Positions 1 through 10,877 of a stretch of DNA of 64,000 nucleotides are shown in pieces. How positions within the stretch are numbered: position 1 is the first letter of the stretch; every line of letters starts with the position of its first letter. Made by a program: the position numbers and the translations under genes. Origin of the DNA: Gemmatimonadota bacterium (GTDB lineage Bacteria > Gemmatimonadota > Gemmatimonadetes > Gemmatimonadales > Gemmatimonadaceae); contig JAJPIM010000018.1 of the NCBI GenBank assembly GCA_021324775.1, positions 48,877 to 112,876 on the forward strand. The letters are read 5' to 3'. The notes under the pieces are model-generated. The model had not been told where the DNA came from and did not search any database. It saw only the letters and a program-made list of their open reading frames with translations.

Positions 1-758
1 TCGCGCACCTCACGCGGCGCGGGATCGGAAAGCGCTCGATCGCGCGCGCCCTTTCCGCGGTGCGGAGCCTCTACCGCTTCCTGCATCTCACGGAGATCGT
101 GGACGCCAACCCCGCGCGCGCCGTCGGCACGCCGCGTCGCGAGCGATACCTCCCCAAGTATCTTGACCGTGCACAGGCGGACGCCCTTTTCGCGGCGGCC
201 GAATCGGCGGCGGCCAGCGGCCGCTTCGCGGCGGTCCGCAATCTGGCGATGCTGGAATTGTTCTACTCGACGGGGATCCGCCTGTCCGAGCTGCGCGGAC
301 TCAATCGCGCCGACGTCGATCTGCTGAGCCAGATGGTCAAGGTGCGCGGCAAGGGACGGAAAGAGCGGATCGTTCCGGTGGGCGACCACGCCGTCCGGGC
401 GCTGCGCACGTACGACGGAGCGCGCGACGCCGTGATCCGGGGTGCGGCGATCCGGGGCGCCGCGTCACCGCCCGACCGGCTCGCCGTCTTTCTCAACGCC
501 CGCGGCCAGCGGCTGAGCGTACGTGGCGTCCAGACCGTCATCACGCGAGCGCTCGCGGGGGTCGGTGAGGACGCCGGTCTCAGCGTCCACTCCCTGCGGC
601 ACACGTTCGCGACGCATCTGCTGGATGCCGGTGCCGACCTGCGCGCGGTGCAGGAGCTGCTGGGGCACGCGTCGGTCGGCACCACGCAGATCTACACGCA
701 CACGAGCGTCGACCGGCTCAAGCAGGTCTACCGCAAAGCGCATCCGCGAGCGATGTGA
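1..758 (+). CDS. xerC: XerC/XerD-type tyrosine recombinase, 5' end cut by window
   Basis: Site-specific tyrosine recombinase, expected to act with a partner Xer protein at dif to resolve chromosome dimers. The frame is open from position 3, and the residues before the first possible GTG (position 60) read as the end of a core-binding SAM-like domain, so the gene starts left of the window. The catalytic domain is complete: first Arg in STGIRLSELRG, Lys in the KGRKER hairpin, HSLRHTFATHLL (H-x-x-R), LGHASVGTTQIYTH with the second His and the nucleophilic Tyr. It is followed by a GT9 gene overlapping its stop by one base and then hslV-hslU. A xerC-hslV-hslU order is known from Bacillus (codV-codW-codX), which favours XerC over XerD; that choice is inference. 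Confidence 0.9.
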   Translation, partial: AHLTRRGIGKRSIARALSAVRSLYRFLHLTEIVDANPARAVGTPRRERYLPKYLDRAQADALFAAAESAAASGRFAAVRNLAMLELFYSTGIRLSELRGLNRADVDLLSQMVKVRGKGRKERIVPVGDHAVRALRTYDGARDAVIRGAAIRGAASPPDRLAVFLNARGQRLSVRGVQTVITRALAGVGEDAGLSVHSLRHTFATHLLDAGADLRAVQELLGHASVGTTQIYTHTSVDRLKQVYRKAHPRAM

Positions 759-2113
759 TGGCGGACCCGGGCCAACTCGGACGGCGGCTGCAGCGCTTCA
801 AGGGAATGGAGCGAGGGTTCAAGAACGCGGTGATCCGCGTCCTGGCGACCGTGCTGCCCGCGCCGGCGCCCCGCGCCCCGCCGGACTGGGACTCTCGACC
901 GCACCGGGTCCTGTATCTCCGGTACGACCGCATCGGCGACATGATCCTGGCCACTGGCATCATCGAGGCGATCGTGCGAGCGCATCCCTCGGTCACGGTC
1001 GATGTCCTGGCGTCGCCCGCCAACGCCGGAGTCCTCGAGGGGAATCCGCACGTCGGACAGGTCGTGCTGTTCGAAAAGCAGCGCCCGTGGACCTACCTGC
1101 GCACGCTCCGGAAGATCCGGCGCACGCGCTACGACGCGATACTCGACGCGATGGTGCTCTCGCCGTCGCTGACCACATCGATCCTCATGCTGCTGAGCGG
1201 AGCGAGCCATCGCGTCGGCGTCGCGGGCCGGGGCAGTGAGTTCGCGCTGACCCTTCCCGTCCCCCGCGCGCGCCACGCCGTGCACTACGTCGATCACTCG
1301 GCCGCCCTCCTCTCGGCATTCGGTATCGATCCGCACTTCCGCGCACAGACCGTCACACGCGACTCGCATGCACCCGGGCCCGATCCCGCCGGCGCGATCA
1401 GGGCTCTCGACTCAGGCACGGGATCAGGCACGGGCGGTCCGCGGCCAAGTGATGCAGTGCCGCCGGGGAACCTCGACGCGCCGTCAGGCGGATGGGGCGT
1501 GTGGCGCCCGCGGCTCTATCTGACCGACGAGGAGCTGGCCGGTGGTGAGGCACAGTGGAGCGCGTCCGGCAGCGAGGAGCCCGTGCACGCCGCTGGCCCG
1601 GCACGCGGCCGCGATCACCACGCCCCTCTGCGCCTTGCCGTGAACGTCTCGGCTGGCGACCAGACGCGCTACTGGCCCGAAGACCGGTTCGTGTCAGCCA
1701 TCACCTGGATCCGCCAGCGGTTCCCGGACGTGTCGCTCCTCATCATCGGATCGCCGCACGACCGGGCCAGGATGGAGCAGATTGGACTCGGCGGCGGTGT
1801 CCGGCTCGCCGCCACGCCGGGCATGCGCGCCATGATGGCAGTGGTCGCGAAGTCCGACATCGTCTTCACCGCCGACACATCCGTCACCCACGTCGCCTCG
1901 GCCTATGACAAGCCGGCGGTGGTCATGTTCCCGCGAGGCCGCGGCGCGCTCTACGGGCCGTACGGCACGGCCGGGCGGGTGGTCTCGACGCCGGCTCCAA
2001 CGCTCCAATCGCTCGGGGTACCGCCGGTGCTGGCCGTGCTCGACGACGTGATAACGGCAGAACGGAGAGGGGAGATGGGAGATAGGAGAAAGGAGATAGG
2101 AGAGGGGAGATAG
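758..2113 (+). CDS. Glycosyltransferase family 9 (heptosyltransferase-like)
   Basis: Predicted GT9 enzyme, the family of ADP-heptose:LPS heptosyltransferases that build the LPS inner core at the cytoplasmic face. The N-terminal Rossmann half has LYLRYDRIGDMILATGII. The C-terminal half has LAVNVSAGDQTRYWPEDRF and the nucleotide-sugar site FTADTSVTHVASAYDKPAVV. About 75 residues of Gly/Pro/Ser-rich sequence separate the halves (roughly nt 1370-1610), longer than usual for the family. I use the ATG at 758, whose A is the last base of the xerC TGA; a GTG at 755 is the alternative. The last ~17 codons are a purine-only tract giving a charged tail (see repeat at 2058). Acceptor sugar unknown. It lies between xerC and hslV, an unusual position. 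Confidence 0.8.
   Translation: MADPGQLGRRLQRFKGMERGFKNAVIRVLATVLPAPAPRAPPDWDSRPHRVLYLRYDRIGDMILATGIIEAIVRAHPSVTVDVLASPANAGVLEGNPHVGQVVLFEKQRPWTYLRTLRKIRRTRYDAILDAMVLSPSLTTSILMLLSGASHRVGVAGRGSEFALTLPVPRARHAVHYVDHSAALLSAFGIDPHFRAQTVTRDSHAPGPDPAGAIRALDSGTGSGTGGPRPSDAVPPGNLDAPSGGWGVWRPRLYLTDEELAGGEAQWSASGSEEPVHAAGPARGRDHHAPLRLAVNVSAGDQTRYWPEDRFVSAITWIRQRFPDVSLLIIGSPHDRARMEQIGLGGGVRLAATPGMRAMMAVVAKSDIVFTADTSVTHVASAYDKPAVVMFPRGRGALYGPYGTAGRVVSTPAPTLQSLGVPPVLAVLDDVITAERRGEMGDRRKEIGEGR
2058..2113 (+). repeat. Polypurine GGAGA/GATA-type tract
   Basis: About 55 bases that are almost only A and G, made of short GGAGA and GATAGGAG units. It forms the 3' end of the GT9 gene, encoding an Arg/Glu/Gly-rich tail, and ends at its TAG. 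A similar tract lies at 12161-12240. Confidence 0.7.
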
Positions 2114-2166
2114 CCTGTTCCGGGCAGGTCAACGGGGGGCGGGGCGCCAGTGATTAGCTTTCCCGT

Positions 2167-2724
2167 ATGACGCCACATCGCGGCGTGCCGGTCTTTTACG
2201 CGACCACGATCCTCGCCGTCCGGCGGGATGGCCAGGTCGCGCTCGGGGGCGACGGCCAGGTCACCGTCGGTGAGACAGTCATGAAGTCGAACGCGCAGAA
2301 AGTGCGGCTGCTGCGCGGCGGCAAGCTACTGGCCGGCTTTGCGGGGGCTGCGGCGGACGCCTTCACGCTGTTCGAGAAGTTCGAGGAGAAACTCGAGCGA
2401 TTCCCGGGCAACATGCCCAAAGCGGCTGTCGAGCTGGCCAAGGACTGGCGAAGCGATCGCGTCCTGCGGCGGCTGGAAGCACTCCTCGCGGTCGTGGACC
2501 GTACGCACGGGTTCGTGATCTCGGGGACCGGCGACATCATCGAGCCCGACGACGGGATCCTCGCGATTGGATCAGGCGGCGCCTACGCGCTGGCGGCCGC
2601 CCGCGCACTGACAGCCAACACCACGCTCGCCCCGGCCGAGATCGTCCGGAAGGGTCTGACCATCGCCGGCGAGATCTGCATCTATACCAATGACAACATC
2701 ACGGTCCTTGAGCCGACCGCATAA
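2167..2724 (+). CDS. hslV: HslV, peptidase subunit of the HslUV protease
   Basis: Proteasome-like N-terminal-threonine peptidase that forms the barrel of the ATP-dependent HslUV protease in the cytoplasm. The sequence matches the family almost throughout: [74 protein letters not shown] and GEICIYTND. The catalytic Thr should be the first of ATTILAV, so the twelve residues before it ([12 protein letters not shown]) would be a propeptide to be removed; E. coli HslV has only the Met. A GTG seven codons in (2185) would shorten this leader and is an alternative start. hslU begins five bases after the stop, so the two are co-translated. Confidence 0.95.
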   Translation: MTPHRGVPVFYATTILAVRRDGQVALGGDGQVTVGETVMKSNAQKVRLLRGGKLLAGFAGAAADAFTLFEKFEEKLERFPGNMPKAAVELAKDWRSDRVLRRLEALLAVVDRTHGFVISGTGDIIEPDDGILAIGSGGAYALAAARALTANTTLAPAEIVRKGLTIAGEICIYTNDNITVLEPTA

Positions 2725-2729
2725 GGATC

Positions 2730-4423
<1,694 letters not shown>

Positions 4424-4427
<4 letters not shown>

Positions 4428-5350
4428 GCGCGCCGCTGGACACACCGCGTCATTTTCTCTCGATTCCCGACTTCACCCGCGCGGAACTGGGCGCGGTGTT
4501 CGACCTGGCAGAGCGGATGCGCCGGAAGGAGTACACGGCGAAGCCGCTGGCCGGGAAGTCGCTGGCGATGATCTTCATGAAGGCGTCGACCCGTACCCGC
4601 GTTTCGTTCGAGGTGGGGGCCTGGCAACTCGGCGGCCACGCGCTCTTCCTCTCGCCGCGCGACATCCAGCTCGGACGCGGGGAGCCGATCGCGGACACGG
4701 CGCGGGTGCTCTCCCGCTACGTGGACGGGATCATGATCCGCACGTTCGCGCAGGCCGACGTCGAAGAGCTGGCGCGCTCGGCATCGGTACCCGTGATCAA
4801 CGGGCTCACCGACTTGCTCCACCCCTGCCAGGTCATGGCCGACGTGCTCACGATGGTGCAGCAATTCGGTACGTGGGAGGGGAAGAAAGTCGCGTGGATC
4901 GGCGACGGCAACAACATGGCCAATTCCTGGATCAACGCCGCGTACCGGCTCGGATTCGAGCTGTCGCTGGCCTGTCCGGAGGCGTACGAACCCGATCCGG
5001 CGGTGCTCCAGCGTGCGCAGCGTGATGGGTCGTCACGGGTCCGGGTGATGCGCGACCCGATGGAGGCGGTCGTGGACGCGCACGTCGTGACCACCGACGT
5101 CTGGGCGTCGATGGGGCAGGAGGAGGAGCAGCAGGCGCGGGCCCGTGCGTTCGCGGGGTACTCCGTCGGTGCTTCGCTCATGGCCCGCGCCGCCCGCGAC
5201 GCCATCTTCCTGCACTGTCTCCCCGCCCACCGGGGCGAAGAGGTCGCGGCGTCGGTGATCGACGGGCCTCAGAGCCGGGTGTGGGACGAGGCCGAGAACC
5301 GCCTGCACGTGCAGAAGGCGCTGATGGCCATCCTGATGGGTGGCGAGTAG
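4424..5350 (+). CDS. argF: Ornithine carbamoyltransferase, probable CTG start
   Basis: Makes citrulline from ornithine and carbamoyl phosphate in arginine synthesis. Family motifs are all present: KASTRTRVSFEVG (carbamoyl-phosphate site), LLHPCQVMADVLT, WIGDGNNMANSW, TDVWASMGQE and FLHCLPAHRGEEV. No ATG, GTG or TTG lies near the conserved N-terminus RHFLSIPDFTRAEL in this frame; the next GTG downstream (about 4497) would delete it. A CTG at 4424 overlaps the hslU TGA by the arrangement CTGA, and a GGAGGT sits eight bases upstream (4411-4416), so I place the start there. The start is therefore an inference, the enzyme identity is not. Length from this start (308 residues) is normal. A short intergenic palindrome follows the stop. 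Confidence 0.93.
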
Positions 5351-5365
5351 GGGGGTGGGGGAGGT

Positions 5366-5396
5366 GGGGGGGCCGTTCTCGAACGACCCCCGCTGC
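5366..5396 (+). repeat. Intergenic palindromic repeat, copy a (short form)
   Basis: GGGGGGCCGTT...AACGACCCCCGCTGC arms around a CTCG loop, just after argF. One stem mismatch (A in AACGAC). Member of the seven-copy family (a-g) described in the findings. Confidence 0.7.
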
Positions 5397-5506
5397 GCTC
5401 CTTCGCGGCCATTCGGGCGAGCGGCCAGCCTCAGAGCGTCGTGTCTTTGTCGAAACAACATGCTGTTTCACGATACAACCAATCGTACCGTCAACCCCCG
5501 AACCCT

Positions 5507-5974
5507 GTGATTGCCGAACACACTGCGGCACCTGATTTCACCGTGGCGACCGATGGGGGCACGCAGCTCCGGCTCTCGTCGCTTCGCGGCCGCAACGTGG
5601 TGCTGTATTTCTATCCCAAGGACGACACCCCGGGGTGTACCGTGGAGGCGTGTGAGTTACGGGACGCCTTTCCGCGGTTCTCGAAGACCAACGCCGTGAT
5701 CCTGGGTGTGAGTCCGGACAGCGTAGCGTCGCACCAGAAGTTCAAGAAGAAGTTCGAGTTGCCGTTCACGCTCCTGGCGGACACGGACCATGCGATTGCC
5801 GACGCGTATGGGGTGTGGGTCGAGAAGTCGATGTATGGGAAGAAGTACATGGGGATACAGCGCTCGACCTTCGTGATCGACACGAAGGGGTCGGTGGCCA
5901 AGGTGTATCCGAAGGTGAAGCCCGAGGGTCACGCTGCGGAGGTCGAGGCGGAGCTCAGGAAGCTTGGGGGCTAG
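5507..5974 (+). CDS. bcp: Peroxiredoxin of the BCP/PrxQ type
   Basis: Thiol peroxidase reducing H2O2 and organic peroxides using thioredoxin. It carries the peroxidatic and resolving cysteines in PGCTVEAC (two Cys four residues apart, typical of PrxQ), preceded by LYFYPKDDT, and later GVSPDSVASHQKF and QRSTFVID. From the GTG at 5507 (MIAEHTAAPDFTV) the protein is 155 residues, the normal length. A GTG at 5441 would add 22 non-conserved residues; neither start has a clear Shine-Dalgarno. Separate from argF by a repeat-bearing gap, so probably its own transcript. Confidence 0.9.
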   Translation: MIAEHTAAPDFTVATDGGTQLRLSSLRGRNVVLYFYPKDDTPGCTVEACELRDAFPRFSKTNAVILGVSPDSVASHQKFKKKFELPFTLLADTDHAIADAYGVWVEKSMYGKKYMGIQRSTFVIDTKGSVAKVYPKVKPEGHAAEVEAELRKLGG

Positions 5975-6262
5975 CCCCGGCGGGTGACGCGCATCACGCC
6001 AGGCCGGTGATTTGCCGCGTGTTCTCGCGCCCTATAACTCTCGTTACCCCAGCTAGTTAGGATCGTCCTCCTCACAAGCGCGCCGAGGATCGTGGCGCGT
6101 CACATTAGCTCCCTCATATGAGAGGGTGTGATGGGCGGGGTCCGGCCCGTGACAGTGGCCGAGTTCGCTTAGTCCTAGCTTGGGTCCCGTAGTAATCCAG
6201 GGGGTCTGCGGCCGCGCGGCACCCGCCGCGGGGGCGCAGCCCCTGAGCATCGGCAAGGCTTC
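5975..6262 (+). other. 288-nt leader of the pseudopilin cassette with inverted repeats
   Basis: No ORF is supported. An imperfect two-part hairpin occupies 6100-6131: outer arms TCACA/TGTGA and inner arms CCCTC/GAGGG around ATATGA. A second hairpin-rich stretch (6200-6245) ends in GGGG-CGCAG-CCCC, about 20 bases before the first pilin start. It may hold the promoter and an RNA regulatory element, but I could not match the hallmark sequences of a c-di-GMP-I (GEMM) or other riboswitch. Confidence 0.4.
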
Positions 6263-6841
6263 ATGCGGAACTATCGCGCCTTCACGTTGATCGAGATGGT
6301 GATTGTCGTCGCCCTGATCGCCGTGATCACGGCGATGGCGTTGCCGCAGGTGAACTACACGGCGTACCGGGTGGATTCCGGGGCCCGGGCGGTGCGCGCG
6401 GCGTTTCAGCGTGCGGAGAACTACGCCGTCAGCTCCCAGCACAACCAGCTCGTGGCGATCGACGTTCCGAATGGCGAGATCTACATCGTCGACGACGTCA
6501 ACAACAACCTGGCGGCCGATCCCGGCGAGCACGTGATCGGTGTTCCGCTGCAGGATGGTGTCGTTTTCGGCACGCCGCCGACGAGCACCACGTGGGCCGG
6601 CGCGGCACTGGCTACGGGCCCGCTCAATGCGGCCTCGCTGATCAACGTTACCATCAATGGGAACCCGCTTCCGGCGTTCGTGTTCCGGAGCGACGGCGCC
6701 GCGAGCACCACGCTGCAACTGTACGTGACATCGCTGCGGCACCAGGTCAGCGACTGGCGCGGCATCAACGTGACGCAGGCGACCGGCCGGGCAGACTGGT
6801 ACAAGGACCAGGCGGGGGTATGGGTGCTCGCCGGCCTGTGA
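6263..6841 (+). CDS. GspH/FimT-type minor pseudopilin
   Basis: Minor subunit of a type IV pilus or type II secretion pseudopilus. A short leader MRNYRA precedes the class III signal FTLIEMVIVVALIAVITAMAL, with the conserved Glu at +5 and a hydrophobic helix; the residue before cleavage is Ala rather than the usual Gly. The rest (about 165 residues) is a polar globular domain rich in Thr/Asn/Gly. It is first of four co-directional genes of the same kind (6263-10652); the next gene starts at a GTG overlapping its TGA. Neither a major pilin nor assembly ATPase genes are in the window. Family assignment is firm at the N-terminus, the subfamily is inferred from length and position. Confidence 0.85.
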   Translation: MRNYRAFTLIEMVIVVALIAVITAMALPQVNYTAYRVDSGARAVRAAFQRAENYAVSSQHNQLVAIDVPNGEIYIVDDVNNNLAADPGEHVIGVPLQDGVVFGTPPTSTTWAGAALATGPLNAASLINVTINGNPLPAFVFRSDGAASTTLQLYVTSLRHQVSDWRGINVTQATGRADWYKDQAGVWVLAGL

Positions 6842-7245
6842 CCACCGCCGGCCGTGATGCCCGGCGCGGGGGCCGCCATGGGATGACGCTCATGGAGACG
6901 CTCATCGCGATCGTCATCCTGGCGAGCGTTCTCATCGGCCTTGGCGAGTTCATGGCGCAGTTCGCCCACACCACCAAAGTGTCGGCGCTGCAGCAGCGCG
7001 GCCTCGATCTCGCGACTGACCGGATCGATTCCGTGGAGCACTCGCAGACGTATGTATCGATCGATTCCATGGCTGCCGTCGAGAACATCGCCATGGATTC
7101 GACCGTGTACAAGCGGACGACCCTCGTGCAGCACATTGGCGGCGGTCCGACCGACACGATGGACTATCGCACGGTGACGGTCTCCGTGGCGCTGCCGTCG
7201 GTGCCGGCACCGGTTCGGAAGACCACGATCATCGCGGCGTTTTAA
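6838..7245 (+). CDS. PilV/GspI-type minor pseudopilin
   Basis: Second minor pilin. The GTG at 6838 overlaps the upstream TGA as GTGA, giving a 15-residue basic leader (MTTAGRDARRGGRHG) and then MTLMETLIAIVILASVLIGLGEF, a textbook prepilin cleavage site: Gly at -1, Met at +1 and Glu at +5. The mature protein is about 120 residues. Leader peptidase (PilD) would process it at the inner membrane. Overlap with the previous gene implies translational coupling. Confidence 0.85.
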   Translation: MTTAGRDARRGGRHGMTLMETLIAIVILASVLIGLGEFMAQFAHTTKVSALQQRGLDLATDRIDSVEHSQTYVSIDSMAAVENIAMDSTVYKRTTLVQHIGGGPTDTMDYRTVTVSVALPSVPAPVRKTTIIAAF

Positions 7246-7260
7246 GTAGCCCGGCCGCAT

Positions 7261-8439
7261 ATGCGCGCACTGTCACGATCCTTTCGCAGCTCCGGTCATG
7301 GGCGGGCTCCTGAGCGGGCCGCGTTCACGCTCGTCGAGATCATCATTGCACTGACGCTGCTCTCCATTGTGGGCGCTGCGGCGGTGACGTTCCTCGTCAA
7401 GCAGACCCGCGCCGTGATGGTCATCTCGGGCCGCCTCGACGCGCAGCAGAACGTGAGCTTCGCGATCGACGCGCTCTCGCACGACCTCCGGATCGCGGGG
7501 GTGGGGCTCGGCAACCGCCAGCCGATGATGCTCGAGGCGACGCCCTATGCCGTGACCTTCAACGCCGACCTCGTCACCACCGACACCGCAACAGTCACGA
7601 CCGCGACCTACTTCGACCCGAGTGTGCCGGAGTCGTTGACGGTCGCACTGACGCCCGCGAACAAGATCACGTACCCGCTGGGGGCGATCACGTATCCCGA
7701 CAGCACCTATTTCCAGTCGAGCGGGTTGCTGAGCAACGCCGAGACGGTGTCGTACTACTTCACGCCCGACTCGACGACGTCGGTCGCGGGCGAATACCTG
7801 CTGCTCAAGCGCATCAACAACGCGACGCCGACCGTGCTGGCGCGCGCCATCGTCTTCCCGGGCGGCACCCCGGGGTTCCGGTACTTCATCCCCGGTGCGG
7901 CCATCAACTCGCGCGTCGAGCTGACCGCGCCGACACTGCCGCTCTACTACAAAGTGGGCAGCGTCGGGCCGGACACCATGCTCGCCAAGATCAGCGAGAT
8001 TCGCGTGCAGCTCAAGGCGATGTACGTCGACCCGGTCGAGGGCAACGTCTTTCGCAGCGCCAACGAGAGCGTCCCGCTCCTCAATGCCGGACTCGCGCAC
8101 ACGCAGGGATGCCTGAGCCCCCCGCTGGCCCCCGCGACGCTGACGCAGACCGCGTCGCCGTCGGGCGACAGCGTCAGCGTGTCCTGGCCGGCGTCGGGCG
8201 ATGAGATCGGCGGCAAGCATGATGTGAAGAGCTACTCCGTGTACCGCCAGGCCAGCGGATCGGGAGTCTGGAACACGCCGATCTACACGATCGCCGCGGC
8301 CGGCACGCCCACCTATGCATTCCAGGACAAAGCTGTCCCGCTCGGCCCGTCCTATACCTACGCCGTCGTCGCGCGTGACTGCACGCCGTCGCTCTCGGGG
8401 CTCACCCAGGGCGCGGGCACCGTCACGCCGCTTCCATGA
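7261..8439 (+). CDS. PilW-type minor pilin with C-terminal fibronectin III-like domain
   Basis: Prepilin-like N-terminus after a 21-residue basic leader: A|FTLVEIIIALTLLSIVGAAAVTFLV with Glu at +5. The middle (about residues 60-285) resembles PilW proteins (RLDAQQNVSFAIDALSHDLRIAG). The last ~100 residues look like a fibronectin type III fold: VSVSWPASGDE, KSYSVYRQASG and YAVVARDC. Such a domain fused to a minor pilin could act at the pilus tip in adhesion or ordering; that role is inference. Its stop overlaps the next gene's ATG (ATGA at 8436-8439). Confidence 0.8.
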   Translation: MRALSRSFRSSGHGRAPERAAFTLVEIIIALTLLSIVGAAAVTFLVKQTRAVMVISGRLDAQQNVSFAIDALSHDLRIAGVGLGNRQPMMLEATPYAVTFNADLVTTDTATVTTATYFDPSVPESLTVALTPANKITYPLGAITYPDSTYFQSSGLLSNAETVSYYFTPDSTTSVAGEYLLLKRINNATPTVLARAIVFPGGTPGFRYFIPGAAINSRVELTAPTLPLYYKVGSVGPDTMLAKISEIRVQLKAMYVDPVEGNVFRSANESVPLLNAGLAHTQGCLSPPLAPATLTQTASPSGDSVSVSWPASGDEIGGKHDVKSYSVYRQASGSGVWNTPIYTIAAAGTPTYAFQDKAVPLGPSYTYAVVARDCTPSLSGLTQGAGTVTPLP

Positions 8440-10652
8440 TCATGCGCACCCTCAGACCTACTCCCACGCAGGGACCGGATCGCGGGCTGGGCGAGCGAGT
8501 CATCGTCCGTTCATTCCTGGAGCGTACCATGTCGGAGACACGGTGGCCGGCGGTGGCCGGTGCCCGCCGCGGATCGGCGGTGTTCCTGGTGCTCATCATC
8601 ACGGTGGCGCTCGCGGCGCTCGCGGGATCGGCCGTGCTGCTGGCGTCGGGCGGCTCGCTGGTTGCCGGGTATCACGACCAGGAGCACGACATGCTGTACG
8701 GCGCCCAGGCGGCGCTGCAGGCGGGCATCAGTGATCTGAACGCGAACCCCTTCGCGCTCCCGGCCTCCGGCTATACCCAGATCGCCAGCAACGCCACACT
8801 GACCGCGGCGGACGGCACGCCCGTCCCGCACATGGTCTACGACCTGTACGCCGGGCCGACGGGGTCGCCGACCCAGCAGCAGGGACGGTTCGTGACGGTC
8901 GTCGCGGTGGCCAAGGATACGGCGCGCCAGCGGCAGTTCGTGCGGTGGGTGCAGCTCAATCAGGTGAGCTTCTCGCGCTTCGCGTATTTCTCCGAGAACG
9001 AGAACGGCATCTGCTTCGGCTCGGGCGACCGGTTGAACGGTCCCGTGTTTTCGGATGACGTGATCACGACCTGCGGAGCGCCGCAGAAAGCCGACTTCAT
9101 GGATTCGGTGTGGACCCCGCAGACGTTCAACAACGGGAATCCGGCGCTGGATACGCTATACGACGGGTGGACCAAGGTCGCGAAGCCGCTGACGCTGCCG
9201 AGCACGGCGAAGCTCGCCACGCTCTACACGATCGCCGCCGCGTCGAACACCGCATTCACGACGCCCAATGTCGCGGCGGATTCGACCGCCAAGGTTCTCT
9301 CGCGCGTCGAGTTCGATGCGTACACCGTCAACGGCAATCCCGACAGCACGTCGCCGGGGTCCGGGTTCGTGAAGTTCTACCAGGTGGATCTGGCCAAGCC
9401 GTTCATGCCGCCGCCGGCCGGCCCGTGGACCGCGGCGCAGCGCGACTCCGTGGGCGTCGGGTATCTCCGGTCCGGCATCACGCGCCAGCACGACTACAAC
9501 AATTGCGGTGAGTGGCGCTACGTCCGCGACGACAACGGCAACCTCGAATGGGAGTTCTTCCCGCTCGCGGTCCACCGGACCGCGTGGTACCGGACGATCG
9601 TCGGAGACGCGACGGACGCCACGGTGCCACTCGCGATGCGAAACGCGAACATCGTCGACTCGACGAGGGTGGGTGGCGTCTACCCCGGGGACACGCTCAG
9701 CATCGCGGGGTTGGCTCGGAGACCGGCGCGCAACGGCAGCGCGGCGAACCCGCCGCGTTGCTACGCGGGTGGAGATCCGCACCTGGCCGCGTCGGAGCGT
9801 GATACCACGGGCGCGGCACCGGCGCGCACCGGTCCGAAGTGGGGCGCGCAGGGGTGGACCTACGGCCGCCGCGGCGGCACCGACACGACGTTCACGGGCG
9901 GCGATGTGAGCGACCCGGCTCACCCGAGCCGCATGGGTCACTGGCTGCCATGGCCGGGCCCGATGCCGGCCGCGTTCACGGCGGCGTTCAAGACGGCGCA
10001 CCCGGACTGGAAGTACCTGTTCCCGATCGACACGATCTACAACCCGTCGTTCCGCGGCGTGATCGCGGTACACGGCAGCGTCGCCGTGAGCGGGACGGTG
10101 AACGGGCATATCACCTTCTATTCCGACGGCAGCGTCGGCATCGCCGACAACCTGCGTCTCACCAATGATGCGGACACGACGTGCCAGCACCTGATGGGGA
10201 TCATCGCGGGCAAGGACATCCTGGCGATGGACAACGGCATCAACGCGCCGGCCGGCGATAACACCGTGCGCATTCAGATGCGCAACGGCTCGAGCGATCT
10301 GTGGGTGGAGTCGACCGTGATGGCGCTCACCTCATGGGGCGCGGAAGGACTGGTCGCCGACGCCGGCACTCTGTTCGTGCCGCTACAGCAGCCGTGCAAC
10401 GGGCAGAACTTCGCACGCGGGTGCGTCCACGTGCAGGGGAGCATCCTCCAGAACACACGCCAGGGCATCAACGGCGGTAATGGCACCACGACCGGGTACG
10501 GCTACGAGAAGCAGTACAACTATGACAACTGCGCGGTCGTCAATCCGTTGCCGGACTTCCCGACCACGGGCCAGTTCACGATCAACAACTATTTCGAGAG
10601 CGACCCCACGCACTTCAACGTCGCCGCGCTGTACACCGCGCTGGCACCCTAG
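8436..10652 (+). CDS. PilX-like large minor pilin or pilus-tip protein
   Basis: A 738-residue protein with one N-terminal hydrophobic helix (GSAVFLVLIITVALAALAGSAVLLA) after a basic leader, as in PilX N-terminal domains. The Glu +5 pilin motif is absent, also typical of PilX. The remainder is a long Asn/Gly/Thr/Asp-rich exported region with several Cys (e.g. ENGICFGSGDRLNGPVF, TCQHLMGIIAGKDIL) suggesting a beta-helix or adhesin-like body. ATG 8436 overlaps the previous TGA; ATG 8529 (MSETRWPAV), preceded by CTGGAG, is an alternative and puts the helix nearer the terminus. Last gene of the pilin cassette; an intergenic palindrome follows. Confidence 0.7.
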   Translation: MIMRTLRPTPTQGPDRGLGERVIVRSFLERTMSETRWPAVAGARRGSAVFLVLIITVALAALAGSAVLLASGGSLVAGYHDQEHDMLYGAQAALQAGISDLNANPFALPASGYTQIASNATLTAADGTPVPHMVYDLYAGPTGSPTQQQGRFVTVVAVAKDTARQRQFVRWVQLNQVSFSRFAYFSENENGICFGSGDRLNGPVFSDDVITTCGAPQKADFMDSVWTPQTFNNGNPALDTLYDGWTKVAKPLTLPSTAKLATLYTIAAASNTAFTTPNVAADSTAKVLSRVEFDAYTVNGNPDSTSPGSGFVKFYQVDLAKPFMPPPAGPWTAAQRDSVGVGYLRSGITRQHDYNNCGEWRYVRDDNGNLEWEFFPLAVHRTAWYRTIVGDATDATVPLAMRNANIVDSTRVGGVYPGDTLSIAGLARRPARNGSAANPPRCYAGGDPHLAASERDTTGAAPARTGPKWGAQGWTYGRRGGTDTTFTGGDVSDPAHPSRMGHWLPWPGPMPAAFTAAFKTAHPDWKYLFPIDTIYNPSFRGVIAVHGSVAVSGTVNGHITFYSDGSVGIADNLRLTNDADTTCQHLMGIIAGKDILAMDNGINAPAGDNTVRIQMRNGSSDLWVESTVMALTSWGAEGLVADAGTLFVPLQQPCNGQNFARGCVHVQGSILQNTRQGINGGNGTTTGYGYEKQYNYDNCAVVNPLPDFPTTGQFTINNYFESDPTHFNVAALYTALAP

Positions 10653-10732
10653 CGACGGCGGGCTGGTCGCGGCGCGTCCTACTACGGCCAGCTCGTCGCG
10701 AAATGCGCGAGATGTGGTGCGAGGGACAGTGT

Positions 10733-10785
10733 GGGGGCCGTTGCCCGAACAGGGCGACCTTCGGTTCCCGAACGGCCCCCGCTGC
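10733..10785 (+). repeat. Intergenic palindromic repeat, copy b (long form)
   Basis: Outer arms GGGGGCCGTT/AACGGCCCCC enclose two small hairpins (GCCC-GAACA-GGGC and ACC-TTC-GGT) and are followed by GCTGC. It lies between the convergent pilin cassette and the LpxR-like gene. Confidence 0.75.
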
Positions 10786-10877
10786 GTTTCACCGCTCGCT
10801 TGGTCCGCGACCCGTGGATCGTTAGGGCCAGTTCTGAGCCGCGACATAGACGGCGGCCCGGTCATGACCAGCTCCTA

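Noticed and set aside
728..1369. 213-codon reverse ORF opposite the GT9 gene
   Set aside because: Shadow of a strong family match on the forward strand; typical of high-GC DNA.
6091..6107. Sigma-54 promoter TGGCGCG...TTAGC before the pilin genes
   Set aside because: The GG-to-GC spacing is two bases too long for a -24/-12 promoter.
6100..6262. c-di-GMP (GEMM) riboswitch before the pilins
   Set aside because: Hairpins are present, but the conserved GEMM core sequences could not be found.
9156..10190. 344-codon reverse ORF opposite the PilX-like gene
   Set aside because: Highly Arg-rich, no domain, and the forward frame continues a pilin cassette.
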